Source: Aplectana chamaeleonis (Eukaryota; Nematoda; Chromadorea; Rhabditida; Cosmocercidae). From it: a stretch of 64,000 nucleotides of DNA. Position 1 is the first letter of the stretch, and each line of letters begins with the position of its first letter. The notes under the pieces were generated by a model, which was given only the letters and a program-made list of their open reading frames with translations, was not told the origin of the DNA and searched no databases. This document shows, piece after piece, positions 33,749 to 44,831 of this stretch. Both the position numbers and the translations under genes were made by a program. The stretch lies in NCBI GenBank assembly GCA_029168955.1, contig JAPDOI010000209.1:868001-932000 (forward strand), in the 5' to 3' direction.

Positions 33749-34048
33749 TGCCGAGACCGTATTGTTGTAGTAAGAAACGATATTGACGGGCGTAGATCAG
33801 CAACACGGGGTAGCGCAGCAAATCGATTGACGGGAAGTGGAACAGCAACCAAGGCAGCGATAAGGCTCGGATGATGAAGGGGTGATCAGTGGAAGCAAAT
33901 ATTGAAAGAGTGCATTCCACAGCCGAACCAAACAGGATCCACACCAAGATCAGCAGACGAAAGTTAGAAAATCCTCGGAAAGGCGACAGAAGTAAGACGT
34001 CGGCTCAGAGAACGCCGAATATCGACCGCACGAGGCACCGGCAGGGAC

Positions 34049-35055
34049 GTTGCAGCGTCAATGTCGTGGCGGCTCTGCGGTAGTGCCGCTGCGGCTTTGC
34101 GAGTTCTCTGATTTTGAGAAGGTCGAATTAAGGATTAACGGACTCGTCATTCTCCTTATCACTGATCTATTTCGCCATGACCGACCGCTCTGCTAATTGC
34201 TCCACCCGGACTCATCCAAGCAAGCTAGGCTTTATAATCGTGAGTACCGCGTACGCATCACGCTACGCAGCGGGGCGACACCCACGATTCACTGTAAGTG
34301 GTATGATATACTCTGTCGCAGTTATGAGCGATAGGCATGCAATCTAGCTCAAATCGCAGCGCGACCCGCATCGGTCATAGTAGGAACAGTTATCGCACAT
34401 CTGTCTCTGCGATGTGTCGCGGAGGGCTGACATACAGCAAATGTGCCGAAGCTGTCGCTGTCGCAGTGCGCTGCAGGTCAAGATCAATGGTATACTTTGT
34501 CGCTGTTATGAGTGACAGCCGCACAACGACAGCGTTTTGCTCCGATGCTGGTACCGCCACGATTTGTGCTGAAGGTCATGACTGTCACTCATAACAGCGA
34601 CAAAGTATACCATTGATCTTAACCTGCATCGCACCGCGACAGCGACAGCTTCGGCACATTTGCTGTATGTCAGCCCTCCGCGACACATCTCAGAGACAGA
34701 TGTGCGATAACTGTTCCTACATACTATGACCGATGCGGGTCGCGCTGCGATTTGAGCTAGATTGCATGCCTATCGCTCATAACTGCGACAGAGTATATCA
34801 TACCACTTACAGTGAATCGTGGGTGTCGCCCCGCTGCGTAGCGTGATGCGTACGCGGTACTCACGATTATAAAGCCTAGCTTGCTTGGATGAGTCCGGGT
34901 TGAGCAATTAGCAGAGCGGTCGGTCATGGCGAAATAGATCAGTGATAAGGAGAATGACGAGTCCGATAATCCTTAATTCGACCGTCTCAAAATCAGAGAA
35001 CTCGCAAACCCGCAGCGGCACTACCGCAGAGCCGCCACGACATTGACGCTGCAAC
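34049..35055. repeat. Central hairpin of the large inverted repeat
   Basis: Left stem 34049-34518 and right stem 34582-35055 are nearly perfect inverted copies around a 63-base loop (34519-34581). The stem contains CGCAGTTATGAGCGATAGGC and GCAATCTAGC...GGTCATAGTAGGAAC, also found diverged at 46374-46460. This is the symmetry centre from which the inverted similarity extends out to 14.5 and 43.5 kb. Confidence 0.9.
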
Positions 35056-37664
35056 TCCGCGATAGTGCCGCATTGGTGCCTGTAGGCGCCGAAGCGACTT
35101 TTTCGCGAAGGCACAGCAGCGATTTCTTTGATTTCATTGAGGTCCCACATTTCTTGTTTTTGTTCATTTAACGCTTTGAATTAGGACTATTCCCTAAAAT
35201 TGAAATTATTAGAATGTTGGCATAACTATTGAAAAGGAAAGGAAAGTAGAGTGGCACATGTGAATCACTTTCGAATCAATCTAGGGTATGAGGTTTTTTT
35301 GCCGTTTGCCGACCGTTGTGAGTTTTTTGCCGATTGCCGAGATCTCAAAATTGTTTGCCGCACATCCCTGGTACCGATAGCCTTCAGTTCTTACACTCCC
35401 TTATGGAATTGCGTTGAATTTTCTCGATATTGCTGATATCTCTTCTTCTAGATGGATTAAATATCGTGCAACCCCGTTTGACTAGTACAACCCACTTAAA
35501 AAAAACTGTATTTTCCGCTCTTGTAACATAATCAATGTTACAGAATGGTGGTAATAATAATTCGTGATTTACATAACACGTATTTTCCGCTCTTGTAACA
35601 TAATCAATGTTACAGAATGGTGGTAATAACAATTCGTGATTTACATAACACAATGTTATAATTTTGATGTTTCCGGAATGTTTAATGCCATTTATGGCAT
35701 GATATATGATCAAAAGTTATCACAAGGTAGCTAAGTTGAACGCAAAACTCAGATTTCAGGCAGGACTCGAAACTGCATAGCACGCTTTAAGGGCAATAGT
35801 ATTACCTTTTAAGCAGGAACAATACTTTCATCAGTGGATTTATAGTATTTGGTGTCTCACTTGCAGATTATTGGGGTGAGTAAAGTGCAGCCATTAGGGC
35901 CCGAATAGAGTCCCGCCGCTGGAAGGCGCGGCAACATGTAGTGGAGAAGTATCGATCATACGGCGCCGCACGATCGATTCTTTTCCATTGCATGCTGCCG
36001 CGCCTATCAGCGGCGGGACTCTATTCGGCCCATTTCCCTCCATTGCGATCTGCCGCGCCTTTCAGCGGCGGGACTCTAGTCGTCCCCTTAGCCAGCATGA
36101 CGACTTGCTGGACGATTTTTTACCGCTGAGGGGGTCTCCCCCACGGTCCTCAACGAGGGAAGCTCCCCCGCTTTCGACCGCGGCGAGGATGATGTCCTTG
36201 TCGCGGACTGCGGTGGGGGTGACCCTTTGCTGCAGGCCGTGACATGGATTTTTGGAGACCTGCCCCTAGCGCCACGTGCTTCTATTATATAGGACGATGT
36301 GCTGCTGCGTGGGAAACGTGTGTGCGGCAAGGGTTGTGTCTCTCTGCGCCACGTACCGTGCTTTTCTGGGTCAAATTCCGGTCCGCAATTGCGTCTCGAC
36401 ACGCTTTGCGGCCGCGCGCTTTCGAGTCGGAAGAGCTTACAGCGCCGCAGCCGCCAATCTGTTGACTCTTCGTGGGTTTTAGAAACTGGAAACTAAACAA
36501 AATTGGCGAGAACTGTATAAAAAAGTCATATCGAGTCGGCTTTGGCGCTGGAAACTCGACTGACTCGAGCGCGTACGGCCGCAAAGCGTGTCGAGACGCA
36601 ATTGCAGACCGGAATTTAGCTCAGAGAAGCACAGTAATCCTGTCGAACAGGCCACGTGCTGCTAAATGGGAAACGGGGGTGCGGCAAGGGTTATGTCTCT
36701 CTGCGCCTCGTAATCCTGTCGAACAAGCCACGTGACCCTCGGAGCAGCACGTGATGCTGCGAAAGTTCCTTTCAACTCGACTAGGTACCCGATTAGAAAG
36801 TATATCGTGGCCGAATCGGATCCCCCAACTCTCTGAGATAGTGAAGTGATGGATTGTTGATAAATTGCAAGAGCAGGAATTGCCAACAGGATAAGTCATG
36901 TACACCCAGGCAAGAGTTTTTTCAGTGTTTCTGTAGTCATTTTGTCTCTCTTAAGAGCACGCTTAGCAAACACGAATGCTTTTCACATTCTCTACATTTC
37001 AAATGTAGAAATTCGAGTTCCTTCAACCCCGGAGTTTCGGAAAATTTCAGGGTTTCAAGTTTGAGTTTTGGCCTCAGCTCAGATGCCTATGTATGTATCT
37101 AACAGGGTTCTCTGTTAGGAAACGTTTCCTATAATCGCTTATATTTTGTTGGAAATGGCGTATGCGATTGTTTCTCAGAAACGTCGCGCGCGGCTTCAAA
37201 AACGAAACTTTGGTGGTAGTTGTATGGGTAATAAAAGAGCAATCTGCATACTTTCTTCTTGAATTAGGTACAGGTGAGCAATCTTGAGATTTCTGCGGGC
37301 TGGATTTCTGGAATCCTCCATCAAACACGGTTGGAAACTTCCTGAAAAGTTGATCTCTTGTTGCGAAGGCCTCTGATCGTTATATGAAGGATTTCGTTAA
37401 ATCAACTTGCACAAATCTTGAGATTTTCTCACCTGCGCTCAATTCATGAAGGAAGCATAGTGTTTGTTATTTTATCACTTGTACAATTACTACTCGAAGC
37501 TTCACCGCTTTTCTCTACACGCGACGTTTTTGGAAACTATTGTCTTGGAAAAACAAAGCGGTTATAGTAAACTTCGTCCCACAAAGCACGCTCTTTCATA
37601 GCCATTGTCTTTGTTCAAAAAAAAGTATCGAATAATGGGTGTTCTTCCGCCAAGTTTGGTGAAT
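35056..37664. repeat. Inner right arm of the large inverted repeat
   Basis: Reverse complement of 27441-29990. It carries the empty LINE site near 35057, MITE copies at 35897-36031 and 36356-36634, and an extra tandem unit around 35515-35645 not present in the left arm. No gene recognised. Confidence 0.85.
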
Positions 37665-37905
37665 GCTTCCTGTTTCGACAAAACTTATGCGGGTATTGAC
37701 ATCGTGTCGTTGCTGTCTTGGAGAGCGTGCGATCTACGAGACTATAAATAGGAAGCGCTTTGTGTCCATCGCATCCGTTAATCGCAGTGAAATAAGTACT
37801 GCGCAGCAGAGCGTTAGGCGGCTTTCAGAGTCAATTCGAGGCGCGGCGGGTCGTTATAATCAGCCTATGCATCGATCGAGAGAAGTCCCGTCGCGTCGTC
37901 ACTAG

Positions 37906-38110
37906 TATACTTGTTCCAAATCAAATTCATTTCGAATATCCGACTTTTCGACTAAAGTCGGATATCGCACTTTTTCGAATATACGACTTTTCGACTATAA
38001 TCGGATATCGTACTTTTTCGAATATCCGACTCTTCGAATAAAATGTCGACTTTTTTATCCAACTGAAACAGTCGGATGCTCATCCGATTATTCGATTCGG
38101 AACAAGTATA
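37906..38110. mobile_element. hAT-like MITE with 43-bp repeats, block copy 3
   Basis: Same insertion as 18441-18645 in inverted orientation, flanked by GTCACTAG at 37898-37905 and 38111-38118. Confidence 0.85.
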
Positions 38111-38750
38111 GTCACTAGGTGTTCATAGTGAAAAGGCGTGATGCATACAAAATGACGCTTGGTTTCCCGAAGCGTGACGTCAGCCGCATCGCTTATACTA
38201 TGCAATGCGACGCAATGGACGGCGCGTACAGGCTAGTTTCTGCTTTTTTCAATGTTTTTTCCATCAACGCAACCAAACCTACCAATGAAAGCATTGAAAT
38301 AAGCATATTTAATATCACTTGCAGCTGAAAAACACGAAAAAAATGTTGTTATTGCTACGAAAAATTGTCGTCGCTTGTTTACGCGATAGTGCACACGTAC
38401 GCGTCGTCGCTCAGCGTCCACACCGGAATTTCTGCTAAACGCTATTTTCGCGTCGCCTCTCGAAAACTCTGAACGCAGCATCACAGAAGTCTACAGTTTC
38501 AGCCCATCGTCGCGTCGTGGACATTTTCGCAAGGGAAAGTAATGCTATGTGATAAAAGTGATATGAAAAAAGGAAAAATTTATTTGTGCTCGATTTAGAA
38601 ATAGCTGTTGACACAAATAGGCGATTATCCTTTTGCGATTGTCCTTATTGTTAGTTCTGGACTCCGCCAGCTGGACGACGGGAACGATAACCGAAGCAGT
38701 CACCATGAAAAAAAAGTGTCAATGTTGTACTCATCAGCGTTTATTATCAA

Positions 38751-38840
38751 TCAGAATAGTACCAGGATGTCAGATAGGTTATAGTCAGCGATAGCAGCAC
38801 TGAGGAGAAGCACCAGGAGGATGACACCAATCTTCTGCAT
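38751..38840 (-). CDS. Small secreted peptide, 29 aa, copy 3
   Basis: All 90 bases identical to copies 1 and 2. The TTTTCAG acceptor before the ATG and the AATAAA after the stop are conserved. Flanking DNA differs by small indels (for example TATCACTTTTATCACATAGC versus TATAACTTTTATCACACAGC downstream). Confidence 0.5.
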   Translation of the reverse strand: MQKIGVILLVLLLSAAIADYNLSDILVLF

Positions 38841-39238
38841 CTCTCTGAAAAGTTACCGAGAATTCTTCAAAAACTTTCTGCCTTTTACGTGTAAGAGAAA
38901 ACGAACAGCGACACGTTCGAGAGCGCGTTCCCTTTGCAGATAAAAGTTTGTCTGAATGACTCAGGCAGTAGGTGCGGGCGGGTCGCCGGCTTTTGGCAGG
39001 CGGATCGACTTCCCCCGCCAACCACCCGCCAGTATATAATAAGTATAAGTTCATTACGAATGCGTAAGGCAAACGTGAGAGAAAAAAAAACAAACAGACA
39101 CCAATTACGCAAACCACTATACAACCATTTTCAGAAAACAAATAAGGCTAAGGACTAGAAATAAGAACGCACTTAGGTCAATCACACGGGATGATCGCTG
39201 GATTCGTTTTTTTTTGTATCAAGTTTACCACATGACGT

Positions 39239-39729
39239 TTAAAGGCACAGTACACCCTCAGATATGAATTTTGAGATTTCCATGTAATTGTGTAGAAGAC
39301 CCCTCCTGTATAACAAGTGCCAACTGCGAGAGCTCAATTCCTCCAAGTAAGCGAGATATAAGCGACCACCACAGGCCCGACCCCCTTCGCTCACCACCAC
39401 AGGCCCGACCCCTTCCGGATTTTCGAACTCGATAGCGGCTCGATGGATGGATGAATTCCAACAAGTCGTCGTTCTTCAGTCCATTACCGGACTGTCTCCT
39501 TATCCTGGCTTTCTCTCACGCAACGATTGCGATTGAAGAGAATTTCATGCCTGAGACAACTCGTCCACCAATTTTTAACCCTCAGAAACGACGCATCTTT
39601 GAAGAGCCATAACTTTGTTCAAAGGGGGTCTTGGACGATTCCAGAGATACCGCTGTGATCAGCGTGTGACTCTCTCCAAGATAAGCGTAAAATCTGAAAA
39701 ATAATTTCTTTGCTGTCCTGTGTCTTTAA
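39239..39729. mobile_element. TTAA MITE, family 2, block copy 3
   Basis: TTAA at 39239-39242 and 39726-39729. The LINE-proximal end reads AGACACAGGACAG, closer to the family form (AGGCACAGGACAC at 41677) than the two left-arm copies. Confidence 0.8.
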
Positions 39730-41210
39730 ATCGACTCAGAGATAGCGGTGGAGTGATACTCTTAGTCATTTTAAGGTACGCACTACCCGCTCTGAACGCG
39801 AAGAAGCTTGGCCGCAAAGCAGTGCGAGGGCGCTCCAAGATGAGTTTAGTTCCTCCTCCTCTTGTATGGAAATGACGTAATTTGAAAAAGTTATGATTTC
39901 CAAAGATACCCGAGTAGTGCAACATTTTATAGACCATGCACAAGTCCGATACTTGACGTCGCGCCTCCAGCGACGGAAGACCTAGTTATTTATTCCTGAT
40001 TCCAGCTCTAGGTATTTTGGAATACAAGAAACCACCCACTCAAACTAGTAGTTTTCGCGTAAAGCTATTCTGAACCTTCTCAATCGCGTGTATATCCCTT
40101 ACTTTTCTTGGGTAGAACACAGTAGTACCCGATTCTAAAATTGGTCGAATGTAAGTCTTGTAAGCTCTGAGAAGAATGTTTTTGTTTTTAAAGGACAATC
40201 CTTTGAAAAGCTGGAATGTTCTAGAGAGAGCCATTTTACAACGAATTTGAATATGTTTGGAGAATTCAAGTTTATCACTGTAGTGGAAGCCTAGATCCCG
40301 AACAAACTCCACACGAGGTACATCAGTTGCACCTAATAAGTATGAGGTTTCCGGAATGGATTCCGCCGTTCATACTCGCATGAAAATGGTCTTCTGCGGA
40401 GCTAGTGGTAACTGCCATGACCCTGCCCACTTCCTTATCTCATCTACAGCCAGCTGGAGGGATTTTGAGTCATCTGACGTAGATATCGTCCTATAGATTT
40501 TGATGTCGTCAGCATACATTTTACAGTTTACTCCGAAAGTTGACTGAAGGCAAGTCTGCAGTGAAAATGTTGAACAAAATGGGAGACAGGACGCCACCTT
40601 GAGGTACCCCACTTTCAGCGCATTTTACCTCAGAATAAACCCCTCCAATTCTGACCTGGAAGCTTCTGTTGGTTAGATACTCAGTTATCCACTTCAAAAG
40701 AACAGGATGAATCTTGATTTTGTTCAGTTTGAAAAGAAGCTTTGCATGAGACACTCGGTCGAATGCTTTCGCAAAGTCAAAGTAAACGACGTCACTAACG
40801 CTCTTCCTGTCAAGAGCTGCTGACCAGTCATCGAAACATTCCAAAAGATTAGTCTCGACCGATTGCCCCGGAACGAATCCATGCTGATTCCTTGGTATAA
40901 TGTTCTGAGAGGCAAGATGCATGACTATATGTTGCTTCAAAACTTTTTTCAAAACTCTGCAAAAGATGGACGTGATGCTAACTGGCCAATTGTTTTGAGG
41001 ATTGGAAGCAGGCTCCTTTTTCAAAACAGGGGTTACAAACGAGTGCTTCCACCTTCTTGGCACTTCACCATACATTAGTGACTGATTGAACAAATAAGAT
41101 AAAGGCCCTGCAATAACACATGCCACTTCCTCAGTAAAGAAAAGCGGGATTTGATCGGGGGTAACGGAGAAAGACCTGGGCCATTTGGGTATCAAGTCAT
41201 GAACATTTCT
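39730..41210 (-). pseudogene. CR1-like LINE reverse transcriptase remnant, right arm
   Basis: Minus-strand reverse transcriptase in several frames: IPKWPRSFSVTPDQIPLFF, FCRVLKKVLKQHIVMHL, HGFVPGQSVETNLLECF, YFDFAKAFDRVSH (domain A), SGVPQGGVLSPILFNIF, CKMYADDIKIY (YADD, about 40510-40520), then the thumb and FAFRAGSAYLK end. It belongs to a family related to, but distinct from, the LINE at 30-34 kb (perhaps two thirds identical by eye). It lacks endonuclease, is 5' truncated and is frameshifted near 40600 and 40340. Confidence 0.85.
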
Positions 41211-41426
41211 AGGATCAAACCACGTTCGCTACATCGATCAGTTGGCTCCCGGGTAGAACTAAAATGACATAGAAATTGAGAAAGACGCACCAGAAGCACA
41301 CGGAATTCTTTACTCTCACCCCGCCTCTTTACTCTCACAGGAACTGTTCGTTGTGACAATGGAATCCTTCGTGGACCCGCCCTTTGCAATTCTCTACTCT
41401 CTACAGCTCCGTTCCCTCCTTTGGGT
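41211..41426. other. Right-arm segment absent from the left arm
   Basis: Between the LINE remnant and the outer arm; no counterpart near 16557 on the left, where this sequence and the upstream part of the LINE are missing. No gene seen. Confidence 0.5.
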
Positions 41427-43452
41427 ACTAACTAATACTGCTTTGCATAAAATATTCTTCTATCTTCGACTGACCCTAATTTTCACCGGTGACAACCACC
41501 GTGAACATGTTCATCCAATCGGACAACTAGTCTAGGCCAGAGAATAATGTTTTTGAAATGAGACGTTTTAGTGCATTTTTCGCCGTTTCTTCATAATTTT
41601 GGTAACACTTGGTGGCTAACGCATTGTTTTCAGTGGAAAACTCGGGAACGAGAATCATCGTGAACGCTGCCTTTAAAGGCACAGGACACCCAAAAAATTA
41701 ATTTTCAGATTTCATACCTATCCTGGAGAGAGTCACACGCTGATGACAGTGGTATGTTTGAAATCATCCAGGACCCCTTTTGAACAGAGTTATGGCTCTT
41801 CAAAGATGCCTAGATTTTGAGGGTGAAAATTTGATGGACGAGTTGTCTCAGGCCCGTATTTCTTTTCATTCGCAATTGTTGCGGGAGAGAAAGCCAGGAT
41901 AAGGAGAGAGTCCGGTATTGGACTGAAGAACGACGACTTTTTGGAATTCATCCATCCATCGAGCCGCTGTCGAGTTCGAAAATCTGTTAGGGGGTCGGGC
42001 CTGTGGTAGTCGGGTATATCTAGCTTATTTTTAGGAAATGAGATCTGGCATTTGGCACGTGGTATACAGGAGGGCTCTTCTACACAATTACATGAAAATC
42101 TCAAAATTCATTTCTGAGGGTGTACTGTGCCTTTAAATTGGAGGAAATGAGTTTTAGCATTTGGTAGGCGTTATACAAGAGGCGTCTATGTATAACAAAA
42201 TATCATGAAAATCACAAAATTCATGGATCAGGGTGTATTGTGCCTTCAAAGAAGGCATCCCTCCCTTCAGTTGTACATATTTTCTGGCTCCCAGAGCTTG
42301 GCTGCCGCTGTTGATGGGAATTTAAAGAAGGAAAAATCTAGGAAGTACCCAGAGTTTATATGTTTCGTTTCCTGCAGCCCCATGCATGAATGAGGTTAGA
42401 AGTTGAGAAAATTCCTGGTGCTACAGGGATTGTTGAGCGTGAAGTGCGTGTTAGGCCGGGCTCATACTTGCCGCGATTAGCAGCGGGGACAGTACACATC
42501 GGGCATGTCGATTTTCGGTCGATATTGGTGGTAAACATTGCGTCGCGTCGCTCGTCGTGGAAGTATGTATGATCCTGGCCTTAATGCGTGCCGCGCCTGT
42601 AAACTGTGAGACACTCGCAAAGACACTGAGTCAAGAAACAGGCGATTCTCTGCCCCGAGCCGCACCGAAAAGGAATCGGAGCCACTTGACAGTTCGGCTC
42701 GTACTCCCAATATCCGGGCTGTTGCTGTTCGGTCCAACTGGAAGAGCCCGGACAACAAGAGGAGCCGACTGTCTGGAGGCTCGTGCCGAGAATCGCCTGT
42801 CGACCGAAGAACAGAACTCGTACACCACGATTCGCAGCAAAATTACTTTATGGCCAAGACATATAATGGAAAAAAATAGGACTGGTGCGGAAATTCAAAT
42901 GTGGTGATATAACGCCTAGTAAGTCTTCAGTCGATGGTACAAGGAACTATTTGCTATGGCTGAATTTTCGGTAACAAAAGGCGCTGGATAGGAAAATGAA
43001 TGCAGGCCCGCTGACCGGGGCAAGTAGGCCACTGAAGGGGGTAGGAATGGCGGGTGACAAGAGCTCGTCATTCTGCTACTCCGTAGCAGACAGTGGCTAA
43101 TGGACGAGAGTTTCGTGAGCTACTTCCAGGCTTTATTTGATGCGAATTTCTCGGTTCTCGAGAAGAATAGCAAATAAGTTTCAGCGGTGGGGCGCCGTCC
43201 ATTTTCAGCGCTTCTGAGTCCTTAACACTTCACAGTTAGAGCTCTTGGCTGTGACGACACCAATCATATGTTCGCACAACATAAGCTTGTGGACCCTTCA
43301 TACGAGAATAAGGGGACCGGAAAAATGTTCGGCCCGGAACTCAGCTTCCACTAAGGCCGCTAGTCTCTTAAGGGGCCCTAAGGAGGACAGGCTCTAGCGA
43401 CGACGTCAACGCAGACAAACTCGTCCGCGGCTCCTCATCTTCGTGTACTGGA
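41427..43452. repeat. Outer right arm of the large inverted repeat
   Basis: Reverse complement of 14496-16557. Ends at CGTGTACTGG (43443-43452), after which the arms share nothing. Includes MITE copies at 42451-42584 and 42641-42797 that are also present in the left arm. Confidence 0.9.
41673..42135. mobile_element. Complete TTAA MITE, family 2, right-arm specific
   Basis: TTAA at 41673-41676 and 42132-42135 flank AGGCACAGGACACCC and GGGTGTACTGTGCCT. The left arm has an uninterrupted CCAATTCAAAGGCAGTG at the same place (15811), so this is an empty site with TTAA changed to TTGA on that strand. Non-coding. Confidence 0.85.
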
Positions 43453-43737
43453 ACCACAGGCCCACAATCCATCGTCCCACAGTGCAAGTCACTACAAAGC
43501 GTATCGAGCTGTGAATACAGCCGCGTTTTCAAAATTCAAAAAATATTTGTTCAAGGAAGTCACGAGTATCAGAGGTTTTTTTGCTGAAATTATCAAATGC
43601 TCCTCAATGTTTAAGAACTTGGCGCTGTACGGAGCTTCTCCGATGGGACTACCTGTTTTTTTTTACAAAGAGATGTAGATAACAATACATGAAAGTATTC
43701 CGAGCACCGCTCTCAAGCTCGAATCGCGGCGAACGAG
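43453..43737. other. Stretch without recognised features
   Basis: No repeat or gene identified between the end of the inverted repeat and the hAT-like element. Confidence 0.4.
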
Positions 43738-43745
43738 GTATCACG

Positions 43746-44823
43746 CAGGGATGTGCGTAATTACGACTAACGACTAACTACTAACGAAAATTAAAATATT
43801 TTCATGAGCCATCCCAAAATTCGTTAGACAGCCAATAGTCATTCAATTCGCGCTCCAACCCGAATCTTACACCAGGAATAATACATATTGCCGTGTTGGT
43901 GGTTCTAGGTGAATGGTACAAAATAACCATAGCCTTCAGTATTTATTATTTCTACTGACACTGCTTTGCAGTTCTAGAACCCCCACATTAAAACCCCAAT
44001 CAAACGTTACGCAAGGTTAGGCGCAGCGTTTATGCGACTTCGCGTCGGTCTCGCTACTTTATGTATAGTAGGCTCACTGAACCGGTTCCGGCACTGACCG
44101 GCTTCAGTGGAGATTTTTGTAGAGGACACTATCAGAGGATATGGAGCGGTGCCTGCAGGCCACAACTTCCCAACGACGGTAACTGTATCCGATGATTGGA
44201 TGATAGTGTGCCGTCCCTCGACTTTCAGTCATAAATTCGAGATATGGGGTTTCCATAAAGTGATGCTGAGACTTCTCAGAGGTAAAATTTTAACTTGGGT
44301 GCTTAATTCTTCAGACCTTTCCCCATTATGGGAACAAGCTCTAAACCACGCAAGCGCCCGGATCGCGACGCTGAGCAAAGAACAAATAGTGTAAAGTCGG
44401 TGCAGTGCAATTCTCCGTGATGTCACCACCAAGTAGATCTCAAATAACATCATATAACGCAGAATGGGAAATTTTGCGCTGAAAAAAAAACAGAGTTCGA
44501 AATTTTCTCGGTTTCCCATATTGCTCCTTTATTAACCGAAAAATTACAAAAATCGATAAAACACACTCTCGAGTATTAGGCTTTCGTGCATATTTTAAAT
44601 TATGTATACGTTGGTTTGCCGTTTGAAGTAGGTTCTCGAACAAGCAATGATTTGTGCCTTTAACGGCCATGAGTTTTTTGGAAAACATACATTCATCTCT
44701 TCATGCCTTCCTTTTTTTCTATTCATGAGGGCTTTTTTGCCTTAACTGTGCTTGTTTTCAAAGCCTAGATTTTAAACGACTAACGACTAACGAATTACAA
44801 AATTTCTTTTACGCACATCCCTG
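43746..44823. mobile_element. Non-autonomous hAT-like element, 1,078 bp
   Basis: Ends CAGGGATGTGCGTAA and TTACGCACATCCCTG are inverted, separated by three bases more on one side, with subterminal ACGACTAACGACTAACGA repeats at both ends. GTATCACG is duplicated exactly on both sides (43738-43745 and 44824-44831). An 8-bp target duplication with CAGGG termini is the hAT hallmark. The interior has only short frames (95 residues at 44107-44394, not recognised). Confidence 0.9.
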
Positions 44824-44831
44824 GTATCACG

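Larger units (their letters stand above)
29991..34048 (-). mobile_element. CR1-like LINE, about 4.06 kb, left-arm specific
   Basis: Minus-strand two-ORF non-LTR element. The matching site in the right arm (near 35057) is empty, reading GCGGAGTTGCAG in this orientation. Here GCGGAGTT is followed by the element and then GTTGCAG, so a target duplication of up to 3 bp (GTT) is possible. The 3' end is a short tandem tail of TAAAC units (about three). The 5' UTR is about 300 bp. ORF1 has a frameshift and ORF2 one nonsense codon, so the copy is young but probably inactive. Confidence 0.9.
37665..39949 (-). repeat. 2.28-kb repeat block, copy 3 (inverted)
   Basis: Reverse complement of copies 1 and 2. 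It lacks the small insertion in the family-2 MITE that copies 1 and 2 share. It continues outward into a longer LINE remnant. Confidence 0.9.

Noticed and set aside
14496..43452. Inverted repeat as a simple foldback sequencing-read artefact
   Set aside because: A read folded on itself would give identical arms. These differ by substitutions, indels and several clean insertions. A haplotype mis-join remains possible and is noted in the findings.
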